A stretch of DNA of 64,000 nucleotides from Pempheris klunzingeri. Lineage: Eukaryota; Chordata; Actinopteri; Acropomatiformes; Pempheridae. The stretch lies in the NCBI RefSeq assembly GCF_042242105.1, contig NC_092020.1, positions 14,201,288-14,265,287 on the forward strand. The letters run 5' to 3'. The notes below the pieces were generated by a model. The model saw only the letters and a list, made by a program, of their open reading frames with translations. It searched no databases and was not told the origin of the DNA. Shown in pieces: positions 1 through 11,205 of this stretch. Every line of letters starts with the position of its first letter. Within the stretch, counting starts at the first letter, position 1. Both the position numbers and the translations under genes were made by a program.

Positions 1-46
1 CTCTCTCTGTCTCCCTCTCTCTCTCTCTCTCTCTGTGTCTCTCTTT
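1..46. repeat. (CT)n low-complexity tract
   Basis: A pyrimidine-rich CT repeat with a few interruptions opens the window. It lies upstream of the first coding exon of slc43a3, probably in an intron or 5' flank. No coding content is visible. Confidence 0.85.
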
Positions 47-151
47 CTATTGGAAGGCTGAAGTCGTTTCTACCAGGAATATATAAGGGTATAGAGGACA
101 GGGGTGGGGTGACAGGGGAGTTTGCTTATCATTTGCTGCCCTGTACCTGGA

Positions 152-174
152 TGTGTGTGTGTGTGTGTGTGTGT
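152..174 (+). repeat. (TG)n microsatellite before slc43a3 coding exon 1
   Basis: A TG dinucleotide run ends in TAG at 174-176, so it may form the polypyrimidine/acceptor region of the exon that holds the slc43a3 start codon. An acceptor at 176/177 would put the 5' UTR boundary only 12 bases before the ATG. Confidence 0.7.
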
Positions 175-188
175 AGGTGTGTGGGACC

Positions 189-3100
189 ATGCCGACTTGT
201 GGGGTGCGACACTGGCTCACCTTTGCCTCAGGTCTGGTGGAGTGTCTGTGTTTCGCTGGAGCCGTGTTCGGATGGGCTTCACTTGTTTTTGTCCTGAAGA
301 CGGAGGGCTACTTCAGCTCTCTGTGCGTCAACACCACAGGAGTCAATGCAACACAGGTCTTAGGTCAGTTATCCTCGTCTCCGCTACTTTGAATGTCTCT
401 AGGAATGATCCAGTAACTGTAACCAGCAAAAAGCAGCCTAAGCTCTAGGATTTCTAAAATCAGTTCTCTATTTCGCTATCTGTTCTGTGTCTCCAGATTG
501 CAGTGGACAAGATGCACAGTTCTCACTTGTTTTCACCATCGCCGCCTTTCTGAACAATTTCATGACGTTGCCTATTGGTTTCTTCTTTGACCGGTTTGGT
601 ACTACAGTGTCTCGTCTCTGTGGGATGTGAGTTTACCTCTATTATGTGTATTATGAGTAAATGATCAGTGGTTGTAAAGGGTTTCCTGTGCAATCTATTA
701 GAAAAAAAGTTGAGGGAAATAATTGAGGGAAAAGTTTAAGTTGCACTTTGAAATGTTATCACAAAATAACTTTTATAAGACAAAAAAAGTGATAAACATA
801 AAATATTTGTCAGATATTTTTTGCATCAAGAGTTCATTACAAAACACAAAAAACTAAATTAAATTAATTAAAATAAATTTAATAAATCTAAATTTAATTT
901 AAATTAATGTAATATAAATTAATTAATTCAATTTAATTTAATTTAGTCCATTTTAATAAATTATTTGTGTTTATAACAGCTGTTGTGCCAAAAACATCCA
1001 GTAAAGGGTTGAAATGAAATGCCAGACCCTTTACTCTCTATTGCAGGGCGTATGGCAACAATTATTATATCTAATTTTTACTAAAAGGCAGTAACATAAA
1101 ATCCATGTTTTATTTTTTAGTTGTGAAAAGGATGTCCTTTACTATGTAAGAGCAGAAAATTGAATACATCAAATCACCACTAAATTCTCACAAAAAGACC
1201 TTCAAACAGGAAGGTCTTTTTGTGAGAATGTCATGATCTGAGGCCTTCAGATCATGATCCCAAAGTTGACTAACTGTTCAATATTTAGGCTAAATTCTTT
1301 CAAGAAAAAACTGAAATAGTATCTGGGGTAAGTTAACTTGTAATTTTCATCATCAGAACCATTTTAGATGTGATAACGTTTTCGTAAAATGACCGTATAC
1401 CAACAGCATGTATTTTGGGAGCATTAATACAATAGTAGGCTGCATTTTAGGCTGTTTTTGACCATATTAGCCATTAATTATATATTATATTAATTTCACT
1501 TTGTAAATATTGGGTTATACATTTCACCAAGTATACATTGAATTTCTTTAGTCTTGTTTCCAATAAAAGCACATTGTTAGAGAAAAAGTAGATATTTTGG
1601 TACATTCCACGATTGCGCATTGTTGCCACATGGCAACAATTTACCAACTACCCCCAATTAAAATGTTTTTTATTTTTCAAATATTTCCATTATTTAAGCA
1701 ATTTTAAGTAATAGAAACACGTAAAACAATTTTTATCAAGTTTAGATAATTCATGCATTTGAGGAAGAAGAAAAGCGGAAGAATGATTAAGAAATTGAAA
1801 GATCAGGGTTATTAATTACAGGAGGAAAGGAATTAGTTGTTTTTTTATGCATATATTGCTACCCTGTGACTAAGAAGCACAAAAGTTGGTAGCAGAAGAA
1901 CGTGCATGTGAACATGTGTTTACGATTAATATGATTGTGTTTTGTAAAGTTGTGTCTATTGAGGATTCTCCTTGTGTGAGGTGACAAACCCTTCTGCCAG
2001 CAGATAGAGCCATACAACTGTTTAAACAAGGGACTCAGGCTCAGGTCATTATCGAAACACCTGCTGTTCTGCTCTCCTGCTTTCTCTCCTGATAACTTAA
2101 TGCACTCATGAACCTGTACACTACTTTGATTACAATGATCTTTGATATGTTAGTTATTAGTTTATGGTCATAGGGACTGTTTGTTATAGATCATTCTTGA
2201 CTTATATCAGCTATATAAGCAGCCGTCTATGTTTATAATCATGCAAAGAGAAAGATGATTTAATTGTGCACTTGAAGCATCATAATAAACTGATGCTAAT
2301 AAAGTGACATGATGACACTGGAATTTCTGTTTCTCCACCAGAGTTTTGTACACCATGGGTACCGCGATGATGGCCTTCTCGACTCCAGGTGAGAGACATT
2401 TCTCCATCTCTTTGTATTGAGTTCTCTTTTCTGTCTAAAGAAATTCTGACAAGAAGTAAGAAGTTACAGCTGTAGATGATTTTTTTAAATTTTATTTTCC
2501 CATCAGCCTTGGTAAACCTGCTCTTCCCAGCTCTCTCCTTCATTGCAGTGGGTGGCATCTTGCTTCTAATCACCAACATCCAGGTACATCCAGGTTTTCT
2601 TGATTATTCAATTGATTATTCTCTATCTATCAATCACAATCAACAGATTGGCTGTCTAAGAATGACCAGGTCTCTCCTCAGGTCATCTCTAAAGGCTGCA
2701 AGACACATCTCTTGTATGCATCAGTGCTATTTCAGGAGTCACACAGGGTATCAGGTTTTTTAACAGCAGACGACCTCTCCTAAGTCCCAGTTTGCATCCC
2801 AGCAGCAAAAGGTCACACTCCTGCCCTCATTATTCTTTCTCTGAGGTTTGAGTGATGGAACGTACGGCCCTTCTCTTTGCTGCACTCATGATTCCAACCC
2901 CAGTCAGAGATTTTCAGAATGAAAGCCCTGCAAATCCATGGCAGCCGACTTCAGTTGGCTTGCAAATGCCCCGTCAGCCTTGGCTTCTGCACTGCTCCAC
3001 CAGCCCCTGGTATTTGGCAAGCTTCTCATGTGCTTCCGCCAGGTGTTCCTCCCAGGGCACTGTCAGTTCCCACATGATCGCGTACTTTGTGGAATCTGAG

Positions 3101-6100
3101 AAGATCATGTCTGGGTGGAGCGTTGTTTGTATAATGTGATCAGGGAACCTTAGTTGTTTTCCAGTATCCACTCTCAGCTACCAGTCAGTGATGGTGAATA
3201 GGGCTTCTCTCCAGCTTTGAGAAACAGGATGGTTTTCTTCCCTGGGTGGTGTTTATTGGGCTGAATGGCTGTGGTGACCATGTCTGCTACTACCATGGTC
3301 ATTGTGCTAGCGATCACGGACATTGGCAGAGGATTTTGGGCAGTTCCTAAGGAGGAACCCTCTGTGAGCATACAGAGGACATGAAGATGTTGCCATGTGT
3401 GAAGGTTTGCCTGATTTGGTAAGGTGTCATAAACAGCCTTAACCAGGAATCTGTTGCAGTAGAGGTCACCCTGCCAGAATCAAGTGATCTTCCTCTGCAT
3501 TGTGTTTTCCAAACTTGTTATGCTCCTTGCAGTCCACATCCCACCATCTTGCTGACCCATGCCTCACTCCCCTGCATGCACTCTCTGGCAGAGATGTTGT
3601 CAGTCCTTTCATTTGTCTTTGCCGGTCTGGCAGCTTGGAAATAAACCCAGGCCCTGTTGCCACTGTCCCAACAAGGGCCTTATGCCTTAAACAAGAACAC
3701 AAAAGAAAGACAGAGAATCTACCCTCAGGGCACCATTGTTGTCATTATCTGACAGAGCTAGATGCAAAAAAGGACACTGCTGAGTCAGAATTATACACCT
3801 AAATACAACATTAATCTGTTTCAATGCACATTTGTCTCTTAAAGATAGGAAACCTGTTCGGTTCACATCGGTCCACCATCATCACTCTCCTCAACGGGGC
3901 ATATGACTCTTCCTCAGCACTCTTCTTCGTCATCAAGGTAAGAGACATTGACACACTGCTGTCATAAATTAAGTCTACTGTACATATTTATACCATTTTG
4001 TCTCCTCCTGCAGATGTTACACGAGTCCGGCATCCCTCTCCTCGCCTCCTTCCTCTTTCTGGCTGCCTGCAGCGTCATTCATGTGTTAAGGACTTTATTC
4101 CTGATGCCCAGAAAGTTCATTCCCTACCTACTGCCTGATCACTACACATATGGGTACGACAATCCCTCATACATGCTTCTGCCACTATTTTCTGTTTTTA
4201 TTTTCGAAAGAAAAATCCACAAATTTATTTCAAATAGTTAGAAAACTGTTGAAGATTGAATAAAAAACAAATGGAAAAATATAAGTAAAAATTAGATTTT
4301 CAAAATGTCATTTTAATTCACTGCCTTGTCTTACTTGGGAGCTCTTGAGGCTCTTTTCTTCCTGTACTGTAAACACATCAGTGTACTGTACACTTTAGAG
4401 GTATGCTGGTTTTGAATGTGACCCCAATCTGATCCTCTCAATTTAATCAGCATGTATTTCAGTGAAAATATGAAACACAGGGCTTTCTTTATCAAAAAAT
4501 GCAGTTGCAAATACTGAAATCCATGCGAACAACATTTGTTTGTTTCAACACATTTTTTAAATCTAACCAGCATAGTTTGTTTATTTTGAACTCTTTGTCT
4601 ATGGCTGACCCATTATGATCTTTGACTTTTGTCAGGATAACCTGTGGTAAATCAAAGACTCTGAGCACAGAGCACATAGCAACGAATGATGACACAGACG
4701 GGACAACAGAGGAAACAACATCTGACGAGAAACCTGTGAAACAAGGTTTGTGCAGTTTACTGTGGCTTAGATTAATACATAGTAAGATTTAGCAGAATGA
4801 ACTAATCACATATCCTATTTCTATGCCATCATTTCTATTCCTTTTCCTCCACCTTCTGAATTCCTCTTTGTTTTTCTTCTTTTCTCTTTCCTCTTCTTCA
4901 TTCATCTCTCTGGTCTCCCATCGTCTCTCCCAGAGAAGAGTTTACGTGAGTGCTTCCTGTCCAAACTCTTTATGTGGAACCTGGTTTGGTTGTCGGTGAT
5001 GCTGCTCAGACATTACCTCTTCATCGGCACACTCAACCCCTTCCTGCACCGGCTGACGGCGGGAGAGCCTTCACTGGGTAAACACCTTAAAAAGAACACA
5101 CACACCTTAGCAAGGACTGCAGTTTGTGCAAACTTTCTTAATTAGATAAACTCTAGTCATCCTTCAAGTTCCCTGAATAAAGACCAGTTAGCCCATACTT
5201 CAACTAAGAGCGCTTGAATGAAGTAATATTTTATGAGCTAGTTTTCTTCTCTTATCCTCGCTTTGTGTGTCCCTGCAGTGAGTCAGTACATCAATGCCTT
5301 TGCTATAACACAGCTGTGTGGCGTGCTGTGTGCTCCCTGGAACGGCCTCATCATGGACAGACTGAAAGGCAAACCTCGTGCTGCAGGTATCACATTAACA
5401 CTAGCAATGACTCAACAGGCCACAACAATGGCAGACCTACTATGTGTGTGTCCCTGGATGTGCTCTAATAGTCAATGGACTCTTTCATATCCAAAGAGAA
5501 CATAGATATTGATTGAAAAAGTTCCATTATTAACTGTAGTGGATAAACAGCAGTCTAAAAGCACAGAACAACAACCCTATGCTCCTTTTGATAGTTACAC
5601 AAAACAAATTTATGTAAGAAAACAATGTGGGAAAAAGTTTGATGTGTAAAACAAGGCATAGTCCTGCTTTATGAAAGGTTTACACATTATAAGTAATGGA
5701 TTTATTCATCATCAATAAAGCTTTTATTACTGCTTTATTGACTTGTAATAAGGACGTTTGTAAACCTTTTGTAGAACAAAGGCTGGTTTGGGAAGTTGTG
5801 GAAAATCTACTCTTGCACAACTAGTCATCATGAAGGCACCAATGCACCAGGACATCCAGATTAAAATACATCTGCTAACAATTTATTAATACTTACAACA
5901 CCAGACCGGATGACTGAGTATTACAGCAGAGGAACTCTTTATGAAGGATTTAGCATTTTTAAACAACTGCTGATCTGGTGGTTTATTATACAGTGAGAAG
6001 CTTGTGATACTCTATTAATAAGCCATTCAATTTTCAGGTGGAGAAAATAACCCGCAGACAGTTGGAATTGTTTTACCTTGAAACTTCGAACAAATCTTAT

Positions 6101-7736
6101 CCTTATTGATGGATTATTACTGATCTATAAAGCATTAATAAAAATGTATAAAATGTGCTATCTTAGAAGGTGGTACCCAAATGTCTATTAGTTTTCTATA
6201 ATAGTGTTATGCACATTGAGACTCTGCTCTCTGGATTTGAGATCTATGGACACTTAATTTTAATATTCTCTATTTATTTCTGTTTGTGGTGTTTTGTGTC
6301 TGCATGTATGTTGGATGCTTTATTTCCTTTGTGAAGCAATTTGTGATGTCTCTGCTCTTGAGAGGTGCTACACAAATAAAGGATAATGAGTAAATACTCA
6401 CTAACTTAAGAAAATGTATAATGTTTGAATAAGAAAATACTAAATGTGAGTTATGTGTGCTTAAAGCCACACTGACAACTGTGGCTTTAGGCAACATGTT
6501 TTCCTATTGTCTGTCCGTCCCATTCTCAGGAAGGCCTTGAAGGAATGTCTTCAAACATCCATTTGGACTCAAAATGAAGTAATTATATTTTGGTGGTCAA
6601 AATGTCACAGGTCAACATCACTGGGACATTATAATGTTGTGAAAAAACGCTTTTCTGGTCGTTATTCAAAGCCATGCCTCAGGAACAGACGGGGAGGTTG
6701 TGACCATATTTCACATAGACACTGAAAGGTGACGCTGATCTTGGGTCTGTGTTTACATTTGTGTTTGTCTGTTTGTAGGGGAGAGCGAACAGGAGGCAGA
6801 TCTACGGGCCTCGGTGCTTTCTTTCTTTCTGACGGCACTACAGTGTGTGTTGTTCTCAATATGTGCCACCATCCCGTACCTGCCGCTTCAGTACCTCACC
6901 TTCATCCTGCAGGTGATCAACCGTTCCTTCATCTTTGGCGGCAACGCAGCCTTCATCAGTATGGCGTGAGTATCAAATACACTTACTACACATCAGTGTG
7001 GTCCTGAGATTAAGTGTCTAAATATTGTAGTTGTCAAAAACAACAAACTGCTGTATATAAATACATAATGAATGACAATATAAGACTGTCTTGATTATAA
7101 ATAACATGCCTTCCCACAAGCAGTTACAAATACTGTACATTAATAAACATGCAAAAATATGTTATGTGCTTATAACAACATTATAATGTGTTAAACAATT
7201 TATTATGTTTATATACTGTGTATAAATGAGTAAGTGGTGGGTTAAAGTAGAAAGTTTTTTTAAATCTTACTTTTTTATAATCAACACTTCCTGCTCTTTG
7301 CCATGTCATCATTTGGTGTGTGTGTGTGTCTAGTTTCCCGTCATGCCACTTTGGGAAGCTGTATGGTCTGGTCATGGCTCTGTCTGCAGTGTTTTCTCTG
7401 CTGCAGTATGCCTGCTTTGCCCTGGTGAACGAAGTCCTGGATGGAGACCCTTTATACGTGAGGACATGATATATAAGTGATACACCTGTAAATCTCACCC
7501 GTTTACTTTGACTCCTCTTCACCATCTTCATCTTCATCTCCTCTCCCTGCTTCCTCCTCCCTTTCTCTCCCCTCATGTGTCTGCAGGTGAACATCGGTCT
7601 GACGGTCCTCAGCCTGCTCGCCTTCATCCATCCTCTCTCAGTCTACCTGCACTGTCGAAATCTTGCCTCCCAGCGAGCTAAGAGCAACGCCACTACTCTT
7701 AAAGTCAAGTCAGTAAATTGCAAAGTGACTCTATAA
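189..7736 (+). CDS. slc43a3: Slc43a3, equilibrative nucleobase transporter (ENBT1-like), 12 coding exons
   Basis: Major-facilitator membrane carrier of the SLC43 family; the mammalian orthologue carries purine nucleobases across the plasma membrane. Coding exons: 189-363, 497-626, 2342-2388, 2507-2583, 3845-3937, 4014-4153, 4636-4745, 4934-5077, 5279-5386, 6779-6965, 7334-7457, 7587-7736. They total 1485 nt, or 494 aa (human 491), with all phases matching. The start has a good context (accATGc). The N-terminus ([20 protein letters not shown]) matches human LLECLGFAGVLFGWPSLVFV. Other shared blocks are [64 protein letters not shown] and [15 protein letters not shown]. These favour SLC43A3 over SLC43A1/A2, as does the adjacent rtn4rl2. 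The hydrophilic loop in exon 7 ([17 protein letters not shown]) is divergent, as usual for the family. The last exon is read through to TAA at 7734; a GTCAGT at 7709 could instead be a donor, so the last ~9 residues are less certain. Confidence 0.93.
1184..1229. repeat. Perfect 20-bp inverted repeat (hairpin 1)
   Basis: Left arm 1184-1203 (ATTCTCACAAAAAGACCTTC) and right arm 1210-1229 are exact reverse complements around a 6-nt loop, AAACAG. There are no mismatches. The loop is short for a microRNA precursor. It could be the terminus of a small palindromic element or a folded-back insertion. Confidence 0.85.
1231..1257. repeat. Perfect 11-bp inverted repeat (hairpin 2)
   Basis: TCATGATCTGA (1231-1241) and TCAGATCATGA (1247-1257) are exact reverse complements around the spacer GGCCT. 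It begins one base after hairpin 1, so the two stems could stack or form a larger extruded structure. Confidence 0.8.
2850..3710 (-). mobile_element. Fossil retroelement fragment in slc43a3 intron 4
   Basis: Minus-strand reading shows [18 protein letters not shown] and, further on, [16 protein letters not shown] with [13 protein letters not shown] (about 2974-3171). A stretch reading FLKAGEKP lies just upstream on that strand. The PD...ELTVPWEE...KY..L...C pattern recurs in reverse-transcriptase-associated repeat ORFs of fish. Its spacing resembles a PD-(D/E)XK nuclease-like tail, but that reading is inference. The copy is old and clearly broken, with several interruptions. It lies antisense to the host gene. 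The family is uncertain. Confidence 0.5.
5387..6778 (+). other. slc43a3 intron 9 (1.4 kb)
   Basis: No gene is visible. Near 6333-6385 there is a LINE-tail-like string ending GGTGCTACACAAATAAAG, a pattern common at 3' ends of fish L2/RTE-type elements. A small perfect hairpin (TAAAGCCACA 6462-6471, TGTGGCTTTA 6480-6489) lies 100 bp further on. Confidence 0.6.
6333..6385 (+). repeat. LINE/SINE 3'-tail relic
   Basis: GTGAAGCAATTTGTGATGTC followed by GAGGTGCTACACAAATAAAG resembles the widespread teleost tail 'GAAGCACTTTG...AAAGTGCTATATAAATAAAG'. Recognised from memory only; no flanking duplication was identified. Confidence 0.45.
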
Positions 7737-8175
7737 TATAACCAGTGACACTGTCAGTTTGTTTGATTGTTTGTGTTTGCATGGCTGTGTTGTGTTGCCA
7801 CATGTATCCTCTTCAGAAGATGAAGAGCTTGTAAAAGCAGATTGTGTGTTTGTGCAGAGTGAAAGCACATTTGCCACACTCTTGGAGCATGTTCACAGCC
7901 AAACTGAATATATGTATAAAATTTAAAGGCTGGGTCTGTAAAATTGGAGAAACAGCAAGAGCAGATAGTTTGAAAGTATCAAAATACCAAAAATATCCCC
8001 CTCTTTTATTCAGACCTCTCAACAAAGCCAGTCCCCAACAACACATGAACAAGCTGCCTGACGTTACTGCTGGAGGGCGAGTCCACGATAGTGATGAGAA
8101 GACTGGCCCCCACCGGATCTTTCATTCTTCACACAACTGCTGACTGATTGCCTCTCTCACCTTTTCAATCTAACA

Positions 8176-8261
8176 AATAAACAACTGTGTTGAATGCCAC
8201 ATTCACAGCAGAGGTGCTGCGGCGAAACAACAAAGAGAATCCTGTCAGTTTTCAAAATAAA
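8176..8261 (+). terminator. slc43a3: Candidate slc43a3 polyadenylation signals
   Basis: Two canonical AATAAA hexamers lie downstream of the slc43a3 stop, at 8176-8181 and 8256-8261. They would give a 3' UTR of about 460-550 nt. Confidence 0.55.
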
Positions 8262-8696
8262 ACACCCTGTGCAGACTTTTGATCGTATTTTGCATCAGAG
8301 GTTCATCTTGGAAGTGGAAAAACACATGACATATGATGTGATGACATACAAATATCCAACTATAATAAAATAAACACTAAAAGTGATTCAAAGTGTTTGG
8401 TTTGATGTATTTAACGTCAGCTGCACAAGATCTTGTTGCTAAGTTTTTTCCGCATAAAGCAGCAATAAAGCTCTTTTAAATTAGAATATGGTCTGAATGT
8501 TACCTTCCCTCAACTTCTCAACTTATTCTGATAATCACATACATTATTTCCACCAAATTTTAAAGCAGAAACATTTATTGTGTTGACTTTCCAGAGGATT
8601 AGAAAATTAAGTTGCAAACATTTACAGAAATAACCATATGCTCTGAAGTTCATTCATTTGCAGATTGAAGTCTTTCATCATTAAGCATGACACATT

Positions 8697-8880
8697 AAAG
8701 GGTCACTCCACAGATTTTACATACCAAGAATAGTTTACTCGCCATCAGGAGCAGGACTCACCATGTGAAATCAGAATAATGAATAATGTCTTTGCTCTGA
8801 AAGGAGCTTTAAAAAGTCTGAAAAAATAACCCTGGTTATGTCATCCTAGTTTGGGCTCGGACATGACAGAGGCTGCCTCA
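8697..8880. repeat. Interspersed repeat relic (fish 'AAAGGGTCACTCCAC' family)
   Basis: TTAAAGGGTCACTCCACAGA, then TTTTACATACCAAGAATAG and later CCTGGTTATGTCATCCTAG with TTTGGGCTCGGACATGACAG, match a repeat that I recognise from percomorph intergenic DNA. Recognition is from memory; the right boundary is unclear and may extend to about 9.0 kb. Confidence 0.45.
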
Positions 8881-9583
8881 CAGACTGTGCTTGTGAGTGT
8901 GACAGACAAAGATCTCTGCAGTCTGTTTTTTAAAAATCTGTCCCTCACAACGCTTCCAACTTCATGGACGTTCACTGCTAAATTGGTGACGTGACCCTTA
9001 GAAATGTATTTATGAAGTTTAGGTCTTCATTTCACTGCCCTAAAATGATTCTGTGACTGGAGCTATCTTGCATGATGTAGTTATAATGGTTATAATGTGG
9101 TGAAACGACAGCAGCTGACTGGAGCTCGACTTCACTGGACACAATGAAGAGAAATGCATTAGTCTAAGCACAATACAGCTGATCAAAGGCTTTAACATTG
9201 AAGTGTCTCTTTGTCTACGCTGCCCATTGTGTGTTCAACAATGTTTCAGGATGACTTTGCTAAATTGGTGGCGAACTCCTTTATAGAAACATCTGATTCT
9301 GTGAATCCAAGTCCAAACCTGCAGGACTCACATCAGCCTCAGAGGACAGTGTGGCATCTCCAGTCACTCTGTGGCTCTTGGAAGATTGGGTAGGAGTTGC
9401 CATGTCATTACTGATGGTTGTGGAGCGGTTTCACACGGGGCAAAAGCTTTGGCAGGGTTTAAAGCTGAAATAACAGGGACACTCCCCCACAACAGCCTCA
9501 CTCAAGTTCTCTGTACACCTGCTGTGTGAGAGAACAGTGAGCCCAGTAAAATGTGATGCAACTCCAGAAAGTCTGTCACATCA

Positions 9584-9610
9584 GTGTGTGTGTGTGTGTG
9601 TGTGCGCGCG
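9584..9610. repeat. (TG)n(CG)n microsatellite
   Basis: An alternating purine-pyrimidine run, TG repeats followed by GCGCGCGC, that could adopt Z-DNA. It lies in intergenic sequence. Confidence 0.8.
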
Positions 9611-10095
9611 CAGGGAACATGTGCATGGTAACAGGTTCTTCCCTTGCATCTGCGTCATCGATGATCACAGTATCTTAATGATGTAAAAATACAGACTTGC
9701 ATAAATGTATGACAGAAATAGGGGCGAAGGCGTGAGAGGTGGAGTGTAAAAATAAGCCAGTCTTTTAATGAGGCGATTTGTTATGTGTTGTTTTTATCTT
9801 TACTCAGACTGATTCTGTTGCGGGGACCGGGGATGTCTTTATGACACATAGATTTGACAGGCTTACTCCAAATGTGCCAACTGTCTGTTTTCTTTCATTT
9901 GAGCAACAGGAGAAAAACTGTCATGGCCTCACTTGATCAGCCTTAATTTGCTGTTTTCCATCTGCTGTGAGGAGCTAGTGGGAGCAAATTAGCGCATCAA
10001 ACTACTCAGACCATATTAACACAGCAACTTCTATGTTTCTCATGCCTGTGATTCATAATAAGAGATCGTAATAAGCCATAAAAATGGATTGTTTC

Positions 10096-10585
10096 AACAG
10101 AGGAAAGTAACTAAGTACATTTACTCAAGTGCTGAACCATTGTCTGTACAGTTAAGAGGTATTTTGTACTTTCTTTGTGTTCCAGTTTTATGCCCTTTTT
10201 ATACCTTTACTTAGCTACATTTTACTGGGTAATATTTTTACTTACTTTTCAGATCACAGTTTTATAGACAATAATAAAACAGTTTTATATACCTTACAAC
10301 ATAAACTACCCAACAGTAGTTAAATTAGCCACATCATCAGGCATCAGAAATAATAATCCAATTATATAATGCATGATAATCTAACTCTAGTAGTTTTACT
10401 TTTTCTAATAATACTTGTGTGCTTTTCCTTAAATCAAATGACTTGTGTGGGACTTTTACCTGTGTAATTGTAATGCAATTTTAGTGTAATTACATAACTA
10501 CATTATTTTAATGTAATGCAGTGTTTACAATGTGGTATCATTGCTTTTACTTCAATAACTGATCTGAATTTTTCGTCTACCACTT
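10096..10585. mobile_element. MITE-like interspersed repeat, degenerate
   Basis: The left end reads AGGAAAGTAACTAAGTACAT then TTACTCAAGTGCTGAAC. The right end reads GCTTTTACTTCAATAACTG, then ATCTGAATTTTTCG, then CTACCAC. This matches the abundant percomorph repeat that begins GTGGAAAGTAACTAAGTACATTTACTCAAGTACT in outline and ends in CTTCTTCCACCACTG, with roughly inverted termini. Non-autonomous; no coding potential. Confidence 0.6.
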
Positions 10586-10689
10586 CTTACTTCCAATTAA
10601 GGGGAATATTAATGGCACAACATATAGTAATATGGCTCACTGTCACGCGGTCATGGCTCACTGGGACACTTGAATAGAACAGAGCCATC

Positions 10690-11205
10690 ATTTATGCCAT
10701 TACAACTAGTCAAAACGTCCGCTGTGAGAAAGTCTTGTTATATTGTGCCTCCAGATTTGTATCAACAATTTGTGTTTTTTCATTTCAGCATGACAATAAT
10801 GCACAAAGCAATGTCCATAAAGACATATTTATTTATTTATATATTATTTGATAGGGACAATGCAATTCAACATAGTTCCACTACAAAGCTTGGCACTGAT
10901 GGGATGTACAGAAAGTTTACAGCTATTTCTAATTTCCAACTCTCCAAGTCAAATATGCAGATGTTAGTAAATGTAATGTCAAGTAGTTTTCCCAGTTTGT
11001 TGCAGAAGAACTGGACAGGCCTGCACAGAGCCCTAACCTCAGCCCCATCAACACCTTTGGGATGAACTCTGACTATGAGGCAGGCCTTATCACCTCACTA
11101 ACTCTCTGACTGCAAAACTGACTTAACCTGAATGACTCATCTCATATGGATGTGATGTTTTCGTGTCCACATACTTATGCCCTCATAGATTATCTTTATG
11201 TCACT
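10690..11205 (+). mobile_element. Tc1/mariner-type transposon relic, split by another repeat
   Basis: Two pieces of a Tc1-like transposase gene are visible. The first, ending about 10830, has TTTCAGCATGACAATAATGC, then ACAAAGCAATGTCCATAAAG. The second, about 11003-11060, translates as EELDRPAQSPNLSPINTFG, matching the family's EELDWPAQSPDLNPIEHLW. The end, about 11160-11205, contains GTGTCCACATACTTATGCC, like the family's terminal TCCACATACTTTTGGCC. The two transposase pieces are separated by about 160 bp of unrelated AT-rich sequence (TTGATAGGGACAATGCAATT onward) that resembles a different fish repeat. A dead DNA transposon with a nested insertion. Confidence 0.65.

Larger units (their letters stand above)
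627..2341 (+). other. slc43a3 intron 2 (1.7 kb, AT-rich)
   Basis: Non-coding. It is very AT-rich around 855-965, with repeated AAATTAA-type words, and holds two adjacent perfect hairpins at 1184-1257 (listed separately). No gene or intact mobile element is seen. Confidence 0.8.

Noticed and set aside
1184-1257. microRNA precursor interpretation of the twin hairpins
   Set aside because: A 6-nt loop on a 20-bp stem and an 11-bp second stem are too short for a Drosha/Dicer substrate of ordinary shape.
7181-7627. 148-codon minus-strand ORF
   Set aside because: Antisense to slc43a3 exons 11-12 and their introns; no homology recognised.
10670-11065. 131-codon plus-strand ORF
   Set aside because: It runs across the Tc1-like relic and the repeat inserted in it; only the final ~20 residues are transposase-like. 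Not a gene.
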